NCBI GenBank assembly: GCA_020848665.1
Contig: JADLHR010000079.1
Span: 1-8,932, forward strand
Length of the DNA stretch: 8,932 nt
Direction of reading: 5' to 3'
DNA from: Anaerolineae bacterium
GTDB taxonomy: Bacteria > Chloroflexota > Anaerolineae > Aggregatilineales > Aggregatilineaceae
Part shown: positions 1 to 6,439 of the stretch, in pieces
How positions within the stretch are numbered: position 1 is the stretch's first letter
How the letters are laid out: every line of letters starts with the position of its first letter
Program-made: the position numbers and the translations under genes
The notes under the pieces: model-generated
The model's database searches: none
What the model saw: the letters and a program-made list of their open reading frames with translations, nothing else
Told to the model about the DNA's origin: nothing

Positions 1-149
1 CGCGAGCGGGTACGCCTATTGGCCCGTATGATTTGCTTATCGCGTCGATTGCGCTGGCAAACGACTTGATTCTGGTCACGCATAACACCCGCGAATTCGG
101 GCGTGTAGCGGGCTTGCAGATTGAAGATTGGGAGTCATTCCAGGAGTGA
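1..149 (+). CDS. vapC: VapC-type PIN-domain ribonuclease toxin, C-terminal fragment (5' end outside window)
   Basis: The open frame beginning at position 3 encodes 48 residues before TGA at 147-149 and is cut by the left edge. It reads GTPIGPYDLLIASIALAN, then LILVTHNTREFGRV, then GLQIEDW. This is the typical end of a VapC PIN domain: the PIG-x-x-D-x-x-IA-x-x-A helix carries a metal-binding acidic residue (Asp at bases 30-32), and the VT-x-N-x-x-EF strand-loop carries the last conserved active-site position. VapC toxins are Mg2+-dependent RNases held inactive by a VapB antitoxin encoded just upstream, which would lie outside the window. Nothing links it to the sugar locus; the terminator at 287-326 separates them. 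The family call is secure, but intactness cannot be judged. Confidence 0.88.
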   Translation, partial: RAGTPIGPYDLLIASIALANDLILVTHNTREFGRVAGLQIEDWESFQE

Positions 150-249
150 GCGTTCTCCCGAAGATGCCGTCGGGCAGGTCGCGCAGAAGAACGGCAAGCC
201 GATTCCACCGCCGCGCTACCGTCCGGCGATCTATCAAGCCAGCGCTTAG
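121..249 (+). pseudogene. Short coding-like tail after vapC (possible small ORF or gene remnant)
   Basis: In the frame ending at TAG 247-249, the stretch from about 148 reads like protein: ERSPEDAVGQ, then KNGKPIPPPRYRPAIYQ. Third codon positions are strongly G/C-biased, as in the real genes here. The frame opens only after a stop at 106-108. The only usual start codon is TTG at 121, with no clear ribosome binding site and overlapping the vapC end in another frame. It may be the 3' remnant of a gene joined to vapC by deletion, a very small gene, or chance in GC-rich DNA. I recognise no family. Confidence 0.22.
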
Positions 250-286
250 ATCGCGTGGCGCAGCTTGGAACCTGACAAACGACCTG

Positions 287-326
287 AAAAATTCGCGGGC
301 CGATACCTTTGGCCCGCGTTTTCTTT
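287..326 (+). terminator. Rho-independent terminator, possibly bidirectional
   Basis: A perfect 8-bp stem (CGCGGGCC at 294-301, GGCCCGCG at 311-318) encloses a 9-nt loop and is followed by TTTTCTTT (319-326) on the + strand. On the left side, AAAAATT (287-293) gives AATTTTT when read leftward, so the hairpin can also end the leftward regulator transcript, whose stop is at 460. It isolates the vapC region from the sugar locus. Confidence 0.8.
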
Positions 327-340
327 CCCAGAACGGTTCT

Positions 341-459
341 CTGCGCGACATCTCGGCACGCCTCTGACATCGTCGAGAAAGGGCAGGGGGCAATCTAGGT
401 CAAGCGGGAGCAAACCCAGAGACAAGACCGCGAGGCAGTGTCTGACGATCGTAGGGAAT
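341..459. other. Spacer between the terminator and the lacI-type gene
   Basis: No convincing gene is seen here, and the open frames crossing it lack ribosome binding sites and family resemblance. Read leftward it is the 3' untranslated region of the regulator gene. The octamer AATCTAGG occurs twice (starting near 391 and 458), too short to interpret. Confidence 0.4.
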
Positions 460-1479
460 CTAGGCGGAAGCCCGCGCCACCACCGAGGTGTACAGCATGT
501 TCTTGACAGCCACGTCTGGCGCGGCCCCAGTGATCAGCTCGTGCAGGCGGCGCATCGCCAGCATCCCCATCGTGGATTTCGGCACTTCGATCGTCGTCAA
601 CGCGGGCCGGGTATGCGCCGCCTGCGACACATTGTCGAAGCCCATTACCGCGACATCCGCCGGAACGCGCAGATCCGCCTCTTGCAGCGCTTGCAGCGCG
701 CCAAACGCTGAGCGATCACTGACGCACAGCACCGCGTCGAACGACTTACCCTGCGCGAGCAGCGCCCTCATCTCGTGGTACCCCTTGTTAGGCAGCCCGG
801 ACGAAATGGACGGCTGCACTAGCTCCCAGTCAATCGCGCGACCGCTAGCCGTCAGGCCAGAACAGTAGCCGAAAAAGCGATCGACCAGGCTGCGATATTT
901 GGCCGGGCCCTGAATAAACGCGATCCGCTCATAACCCTGGCTTACCAGGTACTGCACCGCCTGGTGCGCCCCGGTGAAGTTGTCCGCGACCACGCAATTC
1001 AGCTTGAGATCAGCCGATTGGTTGTCCACCAGCAGCAGCGGGCGATCCTGGCGCGCCAGGCTGCGGATCACGTCCTGCGTGATGTCCCCCCCGCCGAGCA
1101 CAATGAATCCTTCGACGTCGCTGTGCTCGGCCACCATGTCAAACAGATTCGTCGCCGGATCGACCACTAGCAGCACCAGGCTGTACCCCAAGGTGCGCGC
1201 CTGCCGCTCCAGCGCCTGCAAGACCTCGCCATAGAACATATCCGAAAAGGTAGACACGGCCAGCTTTTCGACCAGCAGCCCGACAAACGACACCGGCGAA
1301 AGGCTGGCGCCACTTCTGCGGCGCTGCGGTGTGTAGTCCGTCTGGCGGATGGCAGCCTCGATCCGCTCGCGCGTCGCGTCGGACAGGCCCGGCTTATCGT
1401 TGAGATAGAGCGAAACCGAGGTAATCGACACACCTGCCTTGTCGGCCACGTCCCGGATAGTCGTCTTGCGCTGGCTCAT
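460..1479 (-). CDS. LacI/GalR-family transcriptional regulator of the divergent sugar operon
   Basis: This 339-residue protein has the usual LacI-family length and layout. The N-terminal helix-turn-helix spans about residues 6-27 (TTIRDVADKAGVSITSVSLYLN), followed by the GLSDATRERI helix. A hinge region (about 52-62, RRRSGASLSP) includes the Leu that in this family wedges into the central CpG of the operator. A periplasmic-binding-protein-like sensor domain runs from about 65 to the end, with the characteristic GYERIAFIQGP, DAVLCVSDRSAFGAL and PADVAVMGFDN segments. The ATG is preceded by AGGGAG (complement of 1487-1492) at 7 nt. Position and orientation suggest repression of the rightward operon with release by an imported sugar, plus autoregulation. 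The effector sugar cannot be read from the sequence. Global catabolite-type control by the same protein is less likely given its placement. Confidence 0.93.
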   Translation of the reverse strand: MSQRKTTIRDVADKAGVSITSVSLYLNDKPGLSDATRERIEAAIRQTDYTPQRRRSGASLSPVSFVGLLVEKLAVSTFSDMFYGEVLQALERQARTLGYSLVLLVVDPATNLFDMVAEHSDVEGFIVLGGGDITQDVIRSLARQDRPLLLVDNQSADLKLNCVVADNFTGAHQAVQYLVSQGYERIAFIQGPAKYRSLVDRFFGYCSGLTASGRAIDWELVQPSISSGLPNKGYHEMRALLAQGKSFDAVLCVSDRSAFGALQALQEADLRVPADVAVMGFDNVSQAAHTRPALTTIEVPKSTMGMLAMRRLHELITGAAPDVAVKNMLYTSVVARASA

Positions 1480-1514
1480 GATGCTGCTCCCTGTCTGCGT
1501 GCGACCGTGCGCTG

Positions 1515-1543
1515 ATTGTAATGCCGTTTACTAAAATAAGATA
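1515..1543 (-). promoter_or_regulatory. Candidate promoter of the lacI-type gene
   Basis: Read leftward, TACAAT (complement of 1515-1520) is one mismatch from the -10 consensus. With a 17-nt spacer the -35 position (1538-1543) is TATCTT, a poor match. Transcription would begin near 1508, giving a leader of about 30 nt. The spacer contains GTTTACTAAA (1526-1535), where bound repressor would block this promoter. Confidence 0.35.
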
Positions 1544-1725
1544 AAATCATGATACTGCCTTCCGGTGCTGCAGTCAATCCCAGGGGCGCATGAAAGCTCG
1601 AAGAATAGTAGGGCAAACACATCAACTGTTCACTGCTCACCGCCCTCTGACCTCATGGCGCCAGGCAGGGAAGATGAACCGATGGCACAACGAAGTGCGA
1701 TACAATTGCCCTGAAAAGCGTTCCG

Positions 1726-1733
1726 AAGCGCTT
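1726..1733. promoter_or_regulatory. Candidate LacI-family operator core overlapping the operon -35 box
   Basis: AAGCGCTT is a perfect 8-bp palindrome with a central CpG, inside GAAGCGCTTGA. Many LacI-family operators share this form, including CcpA cre-type sites. Its last two bases are the first two bases of the TTGACT -35 candidate (1732-1737), a placement suited to repression by blocking RNA polymerase. The divergent regulator is the obvious ligand. An 8-mer can occur by chance: AAAGCGCTTA also lies inside the glycosidase gene near 3048. Confidence 0.45.
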
Positions 1734-1760
1734 GACTTTTTCACTAATACATTATATCGT
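1732..1760 (+). promoter_or_regulatory. Candidate promoter of the sugar-utilisation operon
   Basis: The -35 candidate is TTGACT (1732-1737), one mismatch from TTGACA. The -10 is less certain: TATATC at 1753-1758 (15-nt spacer) or TATCGT at 1755-1760 (17-nt spacer). The region is strongly AT-rich. Transcription would start near 1765, about 40 nt before the glycosidase ATG. Confidence 0.4.
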
Positions 1761-1802
1761 TTTATTTGAACTTCAGTAAACATTCAGACGCGAGAGCTTG
1801 CG

Positions 1803-3980
1803 ATGACTGACACCCCCGCCTGGTATTCGCATAACCTGCGCCGCATCTTCTTCGATATGCACCTGCCGGACTGGACTGAACCGGATCAGTCCGGCGGCCG
1901 TATCCACGATCCGCAGGGTATTGCGACCCGCTTCGAACCCCAGGCTATCGTGGATGAGTTCGTTCGCGCGCGAATCAACGTCGCCGTGATCTTCGCCAAA
2001 TGCCAGTATGGGAATTTCTACTACAACACGCGCCTCGGCCACAAGCACCGGGGATTGGGCGATCTTGACCTGCTCGGCAGCATCCTGGAGCTGGCCCATC
2101 AGCGCGATATCCGCGTCGTCGGCTACTACTCGAATATGTGGGACACGCAGCTCGCGCACGAGCATCCAGAGTGGATGGCGCAGGGCGCGCGCGGGCAGCG
2201 CAGCTACAAACGCTGGCCGACGCTCTGCCTGAACAGCCCCTACCGCCAGGTGGTCCAGCAGCATTTGGAGGAGATGTTCACCCTCTACGATCTCGACGGG
2301 GTCTGGAGCGACATCCTGAGCGCGCTGCCATGCTTCTGTCCACGCTGCCAGGCGCTTTATGAGAACCGCTACGGCGCGCCGATGCCGCTCTCGACTGCCG
2401 ACCCGGACTGGATTCAGATGGTCCGCTGGCAGCAGGAGTATCTCTACGACTATATCGCCGAGTGCCGGGCGGTCGTCAGAGCGATCCGGCCCGAAGCAGC
2501 CTACATCGTCAACTTTTTCGGCACGCCCTACGCGCTGCCAAGCCAGGGCCTGTCCTTCAAGCACCTGGCGCTGTCCGATCAAGGCTCGACCGAAGGGTAC
2601 ACTGAGTGGCACGGGCTGCTGTTTCCGAGCTACGCCGCGCGCTATATCCGCGCCGGGACGCTCGACCGGCCCTGTGAAGTGTTGACCGGGCGCTTCATCC
2701 ACACCTGGGACTTCACCGTCCGCCCGCTGGCGCAGATGCGCTACGAGGCGTTCAGCGCAGTGGTAAACGGGGTAGCGGTCTGCGTGGACGACGAACCATA
2801 TCACGATGGGCAGACCGAGCCGCTGGTGTTCGACCACCTCGAAAACATCTTCTCAGAGATCGAGCGCCGCGAGCCGTACCTGCTGGGCGCAGAGCCGGTC
2901 ACCTACGCCGGGCTGTATCACTCGCAGAAGGCGCGCGAACTGGACGAAGTGCTTAACCAGACCGAGCCGCCCCGCAATTCCCTGACGCCCAAGAGCGACC
3001 TCAACGCCGGGCCATCGGACCTGCTGCCCGCGCTGATGGGCGCGTTCAAAGCGCTTACGGAAGCGCATCTTCCCGTGCAGTTTCTCGACGACCGCTCCGA
3101 AAGCCTGGCGACGCTGGGGCGCTACAAGGTCGTCTATCTGCCGAACATCCTGACCGTCTCCGCCGAGGAAGCGGACGCGCTGCGCGACTACGTGCGAGGC
3201 GGCGGCGGACTGGTGGCGACTGGCGCGACCTCGCTGTTTGACGACATGGGCCGCCCGCTGCCGAACTTCGCCCTGGCGGACCTGTTCGGCGTCGATGTTA
3301 TTGGGCGCGGGCGCTATACGTTTCCGTATTTCCACTTCATGGCGTCCGAGCTAAGCGGCGATCTGGCAGCCCAGCCGATGCCACATTATATGGCGATGTG
3401 GCGCGTGCGCCCCAACACCGCCGATCTGCGCGTGGCGGCTACCCGCCGCGATCCGCTAATCGAAACCGCCGACGAACTGTATTACCACAACAACCAGCCC
3501 GCGCCGGGGCCGGACACGGGCGAGCCGGTGGTGGTCTACCGCACTTATGGCCGGGGCAGAGTGGTCTATTGCAGCGCGCTGCCCGAAAGCAACTACGCGC
3601 GCCTCGGCTACGCACCCTATCGTCAGTTGATCGCGCAGATGCTCCACTGGGCGGCGGGCGGCGCACCGGACATCCGGGCCGAGGGGCTGCTGAATACCGA
3701 GATTGTCCCGACCCGGCTCGGGGCAGACCTGGTCGTCCACCTGGTGACGGGGATGCCGCAGCGCACTGTGCGCTTCCACCTGCACCGCACCGCTGACACC
3801 ATCGAGGAGCAGGTGACGCTCTCGAACGTCCGCCTGGAAGTCCCGGCAACTACACGCGCCGCCTTTCGCCTGCCCGCGCGCGACCCACTGCCACTGACCC
3901 GGAATGGTGGTCGCGCCGTGATTACTCTGCCCGAAGTCACCGATTGGGAAACAATTCTGCTCGTCCAGGAACAACCCTAG
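1803..3980 (+). CDS. Cytoplasmic glycoside hydrolase, GHL6-type TIM barrel with GH42-like trimerisation domain
   Basis: This 725-residue protein has no signal peptide, so it probably cleaves imported oligosaccharide in the cytoplasm. Residues about 10-350 look like a TIM-barrel hydrolase of the hypothetical glycosyl hydrolase 6 (GHL6) type: FFDMHLPDW (16-24), AKCQYGNFYYNT (65-76), then the helix-strand segment ending VVGYYSN (105-111). These resemble the first half of GH29 alpha-fucosidases. DGVWSD (165-170) ends in Asp170, the likeliest nucleophile by analogy with GH29. Cys142, Cys177, Cys179 and Cys182 (CFCPRC, 177-182) match the zinc cluster pattern of GH42 beta-galactosidases. Residues about 365-510 form a GATase-like, GH42 trimerisation-type domain (YVRGGGGLVATG, 463-474). 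The remainder is probably beta-sandwich. The start is the first ATG after a weak GAGAG (1792-1796). The substrate is unknown; fucoside and galactoside activity both remain possible. Confidence 0.82.
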   Translation: MTDTPAWYSHNLRRIFFDMHLPDWTEPDQSGGRIHDPQGIATRFEPQAIVDEFVRARINVAVIFAKCQYGNFYYNTRLGHKHRGLGDLDLLGSILELAHQRDIRVVGYYSNMWDTQLAHEHPEWMAQGARGQRSYKRWPTLCLNSPYRQVVQQHLEEMFTLYDLDGVWSDILSALPCFCPRCQALYENRYGAPMPLSTADPDWIQMVRWQQEYLYDYIAECRAVVRAIRPEAAYIVNFFGTPYALPSQGLSFKHLALSDQGSTEGYTEWHGLLFPSYAARYIRAGTLDRPCEVLTGRFIHTWDFTVRPLAQMRYEAFSAVVNGVAVCVDDEPYHDGQTEPLVFDHLENIFSEIERREPYLLGAEPVTYAGLYHSQKARELDEVLNQTEPPRNSLTPKSDLNAGPSDLLPALMGAFKALTEAHLPVQFLDDRSESLATLGRYKVVYLPNILTVSAEEADALRDYVRGGGGLVATGATSLFDDMGRPLPNFALADLFGVDVIGRGRYTFPYFHFMASELSGDLAAQPMPHYMAMWRVRPNTADLRVAATRRDPLIETADELYYHNNQPAPGPDTGEPVVVYRTYGRGRVVYCSALPESNYARLGYAPYRQLIAQMLHWAAGGAPDIRAEGLLNTEIVPTRLGADLVVHLVTGMPQRTVRFHLHRTADTIEEQVTLSNVRLEVPATTRAAFRLPARDPLPLTRNGGRAVITLPEVTDWETILLVQEQP

Positions 3981-4106
3981 GCGTAAGTAAAAGGAGGCGC
4001 ATTCGGAGGAGCTGATTTCAGCGAGCGGCGTGCGCGCAAAGCGCTCATTATCGTGCAAGTCGATCCGTCCAGTTCGCGTTGAGTTTTGTTCTTTTCAGGA
4101 GGACCC
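3981..4106 (+). promoter_or_regulatory. Glycosidase to binding-protein spacer with unused Shine-Dalgarno sequences and operator-like core
   Basis: The 126-bp spacer is long for this tightly packed unit. AAGGAGG (3991-3997) and GGAGGA (4005-4010) are excellent ribosome binding sequences, but no ATG, GTG or TTG follows at usable distance. AAGCGCTC (4039-4046), seven of eight bases identical to the operator core at 1726-1733, sits further on. I see no convincing second promoter, so the binding-protein gene may be read through from the upstream promoter. Confidence 0.35.
4097..4102 (+). promoter_or_regulatory. Ribosome binding site deciding the start of the solute-binding protein
   Basis: AGGAGG lies 4 nt before the ATG at 4107. 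An in-frame TTG at 4086 would add seven residues (MFFSGGP) and place this site inside the coding region, so 4107 is preferred. That start also gives a standard signal peptide beginning MSRKAF. Confidence 0.8.
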
Positions 4107-5399
4107 ATGTCCCGCAAAGCGTTTGTGTTTCTGCTCGTGCTGATGCTGGTGGCCCCGTTCGGCGCAGGAGTCTCCCGCGCTCAGGAGCCAGCCGAACTAA
4201 CCTTTGTCTTCTGGAACTGGGGCGCGGACGCGCAGCCCGGCTGGGAGAAAATCTTTACTGAGTTTGAAGCGGCGCACCCCGAGATCACGATCAATCTGCT
4301 GCCGGTCGAAGGCGTGAACTGGGGCGAGTACCTCGAAGGGACCGCCACGTTAATCGCGGGCGGTGAGCGCCCGGATGTCATGTGGGTGGCGACCGAAGGT
4401 GTCCGCCTGCTGGTCGATCTGGAGCTGGCGCTGCCGCTCGACGACTTTATCGCCGAGGACGCAGAGGCGCTGGCCGAGTTCTTCGCCGACGTGGAGCCGG
4501 CGATGGTCGATGCCTTCAATGTCGGTGGGCACCAGTACATGCTGCCCTATAGCTGGAACGGCATGGTGATCTACTACAACACGACGCGCCTAGCCGAAGC
4601 TGGCCTTGAGCCGCCCAGCCCTGACTGGACGCGCGACGACTTTCTGGCGTATGCCCAGGCGCTGACCGTCGATGAAAATAACGACGGCACGCCTGAAAAA
4701 TACGGGTGGGCCTGGCCGAACGACGGCCTGTTTACCTCGGCTATCCCCTGGGTGTTCGCCAATGGCGGCAACATCCTGACCGAAGACTACTGCGGTACGC
4801 AGCTGCTCTCGCCCGAAGTGACCGAGGCGCTGCAATTCATGTACGACCTGATCTACGAGTACAAGGTTGCGCCCGATCCGCTGGGCTATAATGACATCTT
4901 CAATCTGTTCCAGACCGGCGATATCGCAATGTTCGGTGCGGGCCGCTGGCCGCTGGCGAACATCATCCCGGCGGGCTTCACTGATTTCGACATTCAGTTC
5001 TGGCCGGGCAACCCGGATCGTATCACCGAGTTCGGCATCGACGGCTTCCCCATTCTCGCCACGACCCAGAACCCCGACGCGGCCTGGGAGCTGGTGAAAT
5101 TCCTGAGCGGGGCCGAAGTCCAGCAGGGACTGGTCGGCTCGGAAGACTCGCCGGTCACCAACATCCCGGCGCGACGCAGCGTGGCCGCGCACCTGGACGA
5201 GTTTCCACCGGCCAACGCCAGCGCGTTCTACGAGTCTCTGGCAGGCCCGGCGCAGTTGGTCCCGGCTCCAGCGCGCTTCAACGAGATGGAAAACATCTTC
5301 CTGCGCTACACCGGGCTGATCTTCGCCGACGAAATGACCGTAGAAGAGGCGATGCAGGCTGCGACCGATGAACTGGCGTCGGTCGTAGCATGCGACTAG
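4107..5399 (+). CDS. ABC sugar transporter, extracytoplasmic solute-binding protein (family 1, CUT1)
   Basis: This 430-residue protein is typical of family 1 sugar-binding proteins. Residues 1-25 form a Sec signal peptide (MSRKAF, a hydrophobic core, then VSRA before QEP) with no lipobox cysteine. The mature protein starts with LTFVFWNWGAD (31-41), followed by GERPDVMWV (86-94), YMLPYSWNGMVIYYNT (144-159), the calcium-loop-like DENNDGTPEKYG (189-200), FQTGDIAMFGAGRW (268-281) and NPDAAWELVKFLSG (322-335). All are hallmarks of this fold. Many aromatic residues suit oligosaccharide stacking. The only two cysteines are Cys229 and Cys429, the second being the penultimate residue, so a disulfide tethering the C-terminus is possible. 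It feeds the two permeases downstream. The ligand is presumably the substrate of the adjacent glycosidase (inference). Confidence 0.95.
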   Translation: MSRKAFVFLLVLMLVAPFGAGVSRAQEPAELTFVFWNWGADAQPGWEKIFTEFEAAHPEITINLLPVEGVNWGEYLEGTATLIAGGERPDVMWVATEGVRLLVDLELALPLDDFIAEDAEALAEFFADVEPAMVDAFNVGGHQYMLPYSWNGMVIYYNTTRLAEAGLEPPSPDWTRDDFLAYAQALTVDENNDGTPEKYGWAWPNDGLFTSAIPWVFANGGNILTEDYCGTQLLSPEVTEALQFMYDLIYEYKVAPDPLGYNDIFNLFQTGDIAMFGAGRWPLANIIPAGFTDFDIQFWPGNPDRITEFGIDGFPILATTQNPDAAWELVKFLSGAEVQQGLVGSEDSPVTNIPARRSVAAHLDEFPPANASAFYESLAGPAQLVPAPARFNEMENIFLRYTGLIFADEMTVEEAMQAATDELASVVACD

Positions 5400-5417
5400 C
5401 CTGAAACAGTCCGGCAA

Positions 5418-5446
5418 GCGGGCGCAGGGCGCTGCTCTGTGCCCGC
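5418..5446 (+). other. Intercistronic stem-loop between binding-protein and permease genes
   Basis: GCGGGCGCAG (5418-5427) can pair with CTGTGCCCGC (5437-5446), ten pairs with one G-U, around a 9-nt loop. No T-run follows, so it is not a classical terminator. It begins 18 nt after the binding-protein stop. In sugar ABC operons such structures commonly protect the upstream mRNA and raise binding-protein output relative to the permeases. Confidence 0.6.
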
Positions 5447-5470
5447 CTCATCCCGGCACACCGCCGCGAG

Positions 5471-5480
5471 AGGAAGGGAG
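5471..5480 (+). promoter_or_regulatory. Ribosome binding site deciding the start of permease 1
   Basis: The purine-rich AGGAAGGGAG ends 6 nt before the ATG at 5487. The open frame extends upstream to 5439, but that would add 16 polar residues overlapping the stem-loop and lacking a site of its own. Confidence 0.7.
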
Positions 5481-5486
5481 CGCATC

Positions 5487-6413
5487 ATGAAGGGAGCCAC
5501 TGCGCTGCGCAACCGCTGGCAGATCAGCCCCAAGACCAGCGAGGCCATCGCCGCGTATCTGTTCCTGCTGCCAACGCTCGTCACCTTCTTCCTGTTCGTG
5601 CTCGGCCCGATGCTGGCGGCGGTTGGCCTGAGCTTCTTTGACTACAACCTGCTGAAGTGGAACAGCTCACCGGAGTTCATCGGTTTCGACAACTATCGCC
5701 AGCTTGCCGAAGATGGCCGGATCGTGTCGATCTACCAGACGACGCTCAAAATCGCGGTAGCAGAGGTCGCGCTCACTATCGGCCTGGGGCTACTGATTGC
5801 CTATCTGCTTGAGCAGAAGATGCCATCCTTGCTGCGTAGCCTGTTTCGGATGACGTACTTCTTCCCGTATGTGGTGTCCGTCTCGGCGGTGGCGCTGATC
5901 TGGAGTTACCTGCTGCACAAGGACTTCGGGATCGTCAATTACTATCTGGGCCTGCTGGGGATCGAGCGGATCTCGTGGCTGAGGTCGAGCCAGTGGTCGT
6001 GGGTATCGATCGTGATCACCGAGTCGTGGAAGTCGCTCGGCTTCAACGTGCTGGTGCTGCTGGGCGGCTTGCAGACCATCCCGGCCGAGTTCTATGAAGC
6101 CGCCGAAGTGGACGGCGCGAACGGCTGGGGCAAGTTCCGCCACGTGACGCTGCCGCTGCTGACGCCGACGTTGCTCTTTCTGCTGGTGATCGACTCGATC
6201 AATGCCTTCCAGATTTTCGCGCAGCCGTACATCCTGACGCAGGGCGGCCCCGGTGATTCGTCGCGCACAGTGGTGATGTACATTTATGAGCACGGCTTTC
6301 GCTTCTTCAACATGGGCTATGCCTCGACCATTGCGCTCTCATTGTTTGCGATCATCCTGGTCCTGACCATCTTCCAGTTCAGGCTCAGCCGCCGCTGGGT
6401 CTTTTACCAGTAG
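5487..6413 (+). CDS. CUT1-family ABC sugar transporter permease (MalF/UgpA-type)
   Basis: This is a 308-residue inner-membrane permease of the binding-protein-dependent family. About six hydrophobic segments are visible (roughly 22-46, 85-108, 121-143, 171-193, 226-246, 278-299). The cytoplasmic EAA loop that docks the ATPase reads EFYEAAEVDGANGWGKFRHV (201-220), followed by TLPLLTP. The N-terminal half of the family signature is present (FLLPTLVTFF, then FIGFDNY), as is the AQPYILTQGGPG segment (245-256) typical of first-position CUT1 permeases. It pairs with the next gene as the transmembrane heterodimer. Length and motifs are normal, with no sign of damage. Confidence 0.95.
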   Translation: MKGATALRNRWQISPKTSEAIAAYLFLLPTLVTFFLFVLGPMLAAVGLSFFDYNLLKWNSSPEFIGFDNYRQLAEDGRIVSIYQTTLKIAVAEVALTIGLGLLIAYLLEQKMPSLLRSLFRMTYFFPYVVSVSAVALIWSYLLHKDFGIVNYYLGLLGIERISWLRSSQWSWVSIVITESWKSLGFNVLVLLGGLQTIPAEFYEAAEVDGANGWGKFRHVTLPLLTPTLLFLLVIDSINAFQIFAQPYILTQGGPGDSSRTVVMYIYEHGFRFFNMGYASTIALSLFAIILVLTIFQFRLSRRWVFYQ

Positions 6414-6439
6414 GGGGCTGTCCACAGGTTGCACAGGCG

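Larger units (their letters stand above)
1480..1802. promoter_or_regulatory. Divergent regulatory region between the regulator and the sugar operon
   Basis: This 323-bp stretch carries no gene. Its two ends (about 1515-1560 and 1700-1782) are AT-rich against a GC-rich background and hold the promoter and operator candidates listed separately. The middle (about 1560-1700) shows no clear structure to me. Confidence 0.75.

Noticed and set aside
76..393. Leftward open frame of 105 codons over the vapC end and terminator.
   Set aside because: It is antisense to the recognisable VapC end, runs through the perfect terminator hairpin and is an arginine-rich shadow product.
1701..1706. TACAAT as a second rightward -10 box in the divergent region.
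   Set aside because: No -35-like hexamer lies 16-18 nt upstream, and the promoter at 1732-1760 is better placed.
1773..2837. Leftward 354-codon open frame opposite the glycosidase.
   Set aside because: It is a GC-rich antisense shadow: the rightward strand encodes a clear glycosidase, and the antisense product lacks recognisable motifs.
3047..3056. AAAGCGCTTA inside the glycosidase gene as an internal operator.
   Set aside because: It falls in ordinary coding sequence and shows how easily this core arises by chance in GC-rich DNA.
4086..4106. Upstream TTG start for the binding protein, adding MFFSGGP.
   Set aside because: It would put the AGGAGG ribosome binding site inside the coding region and lengthen a signal peptide that is already standard from the ATG at 4107.
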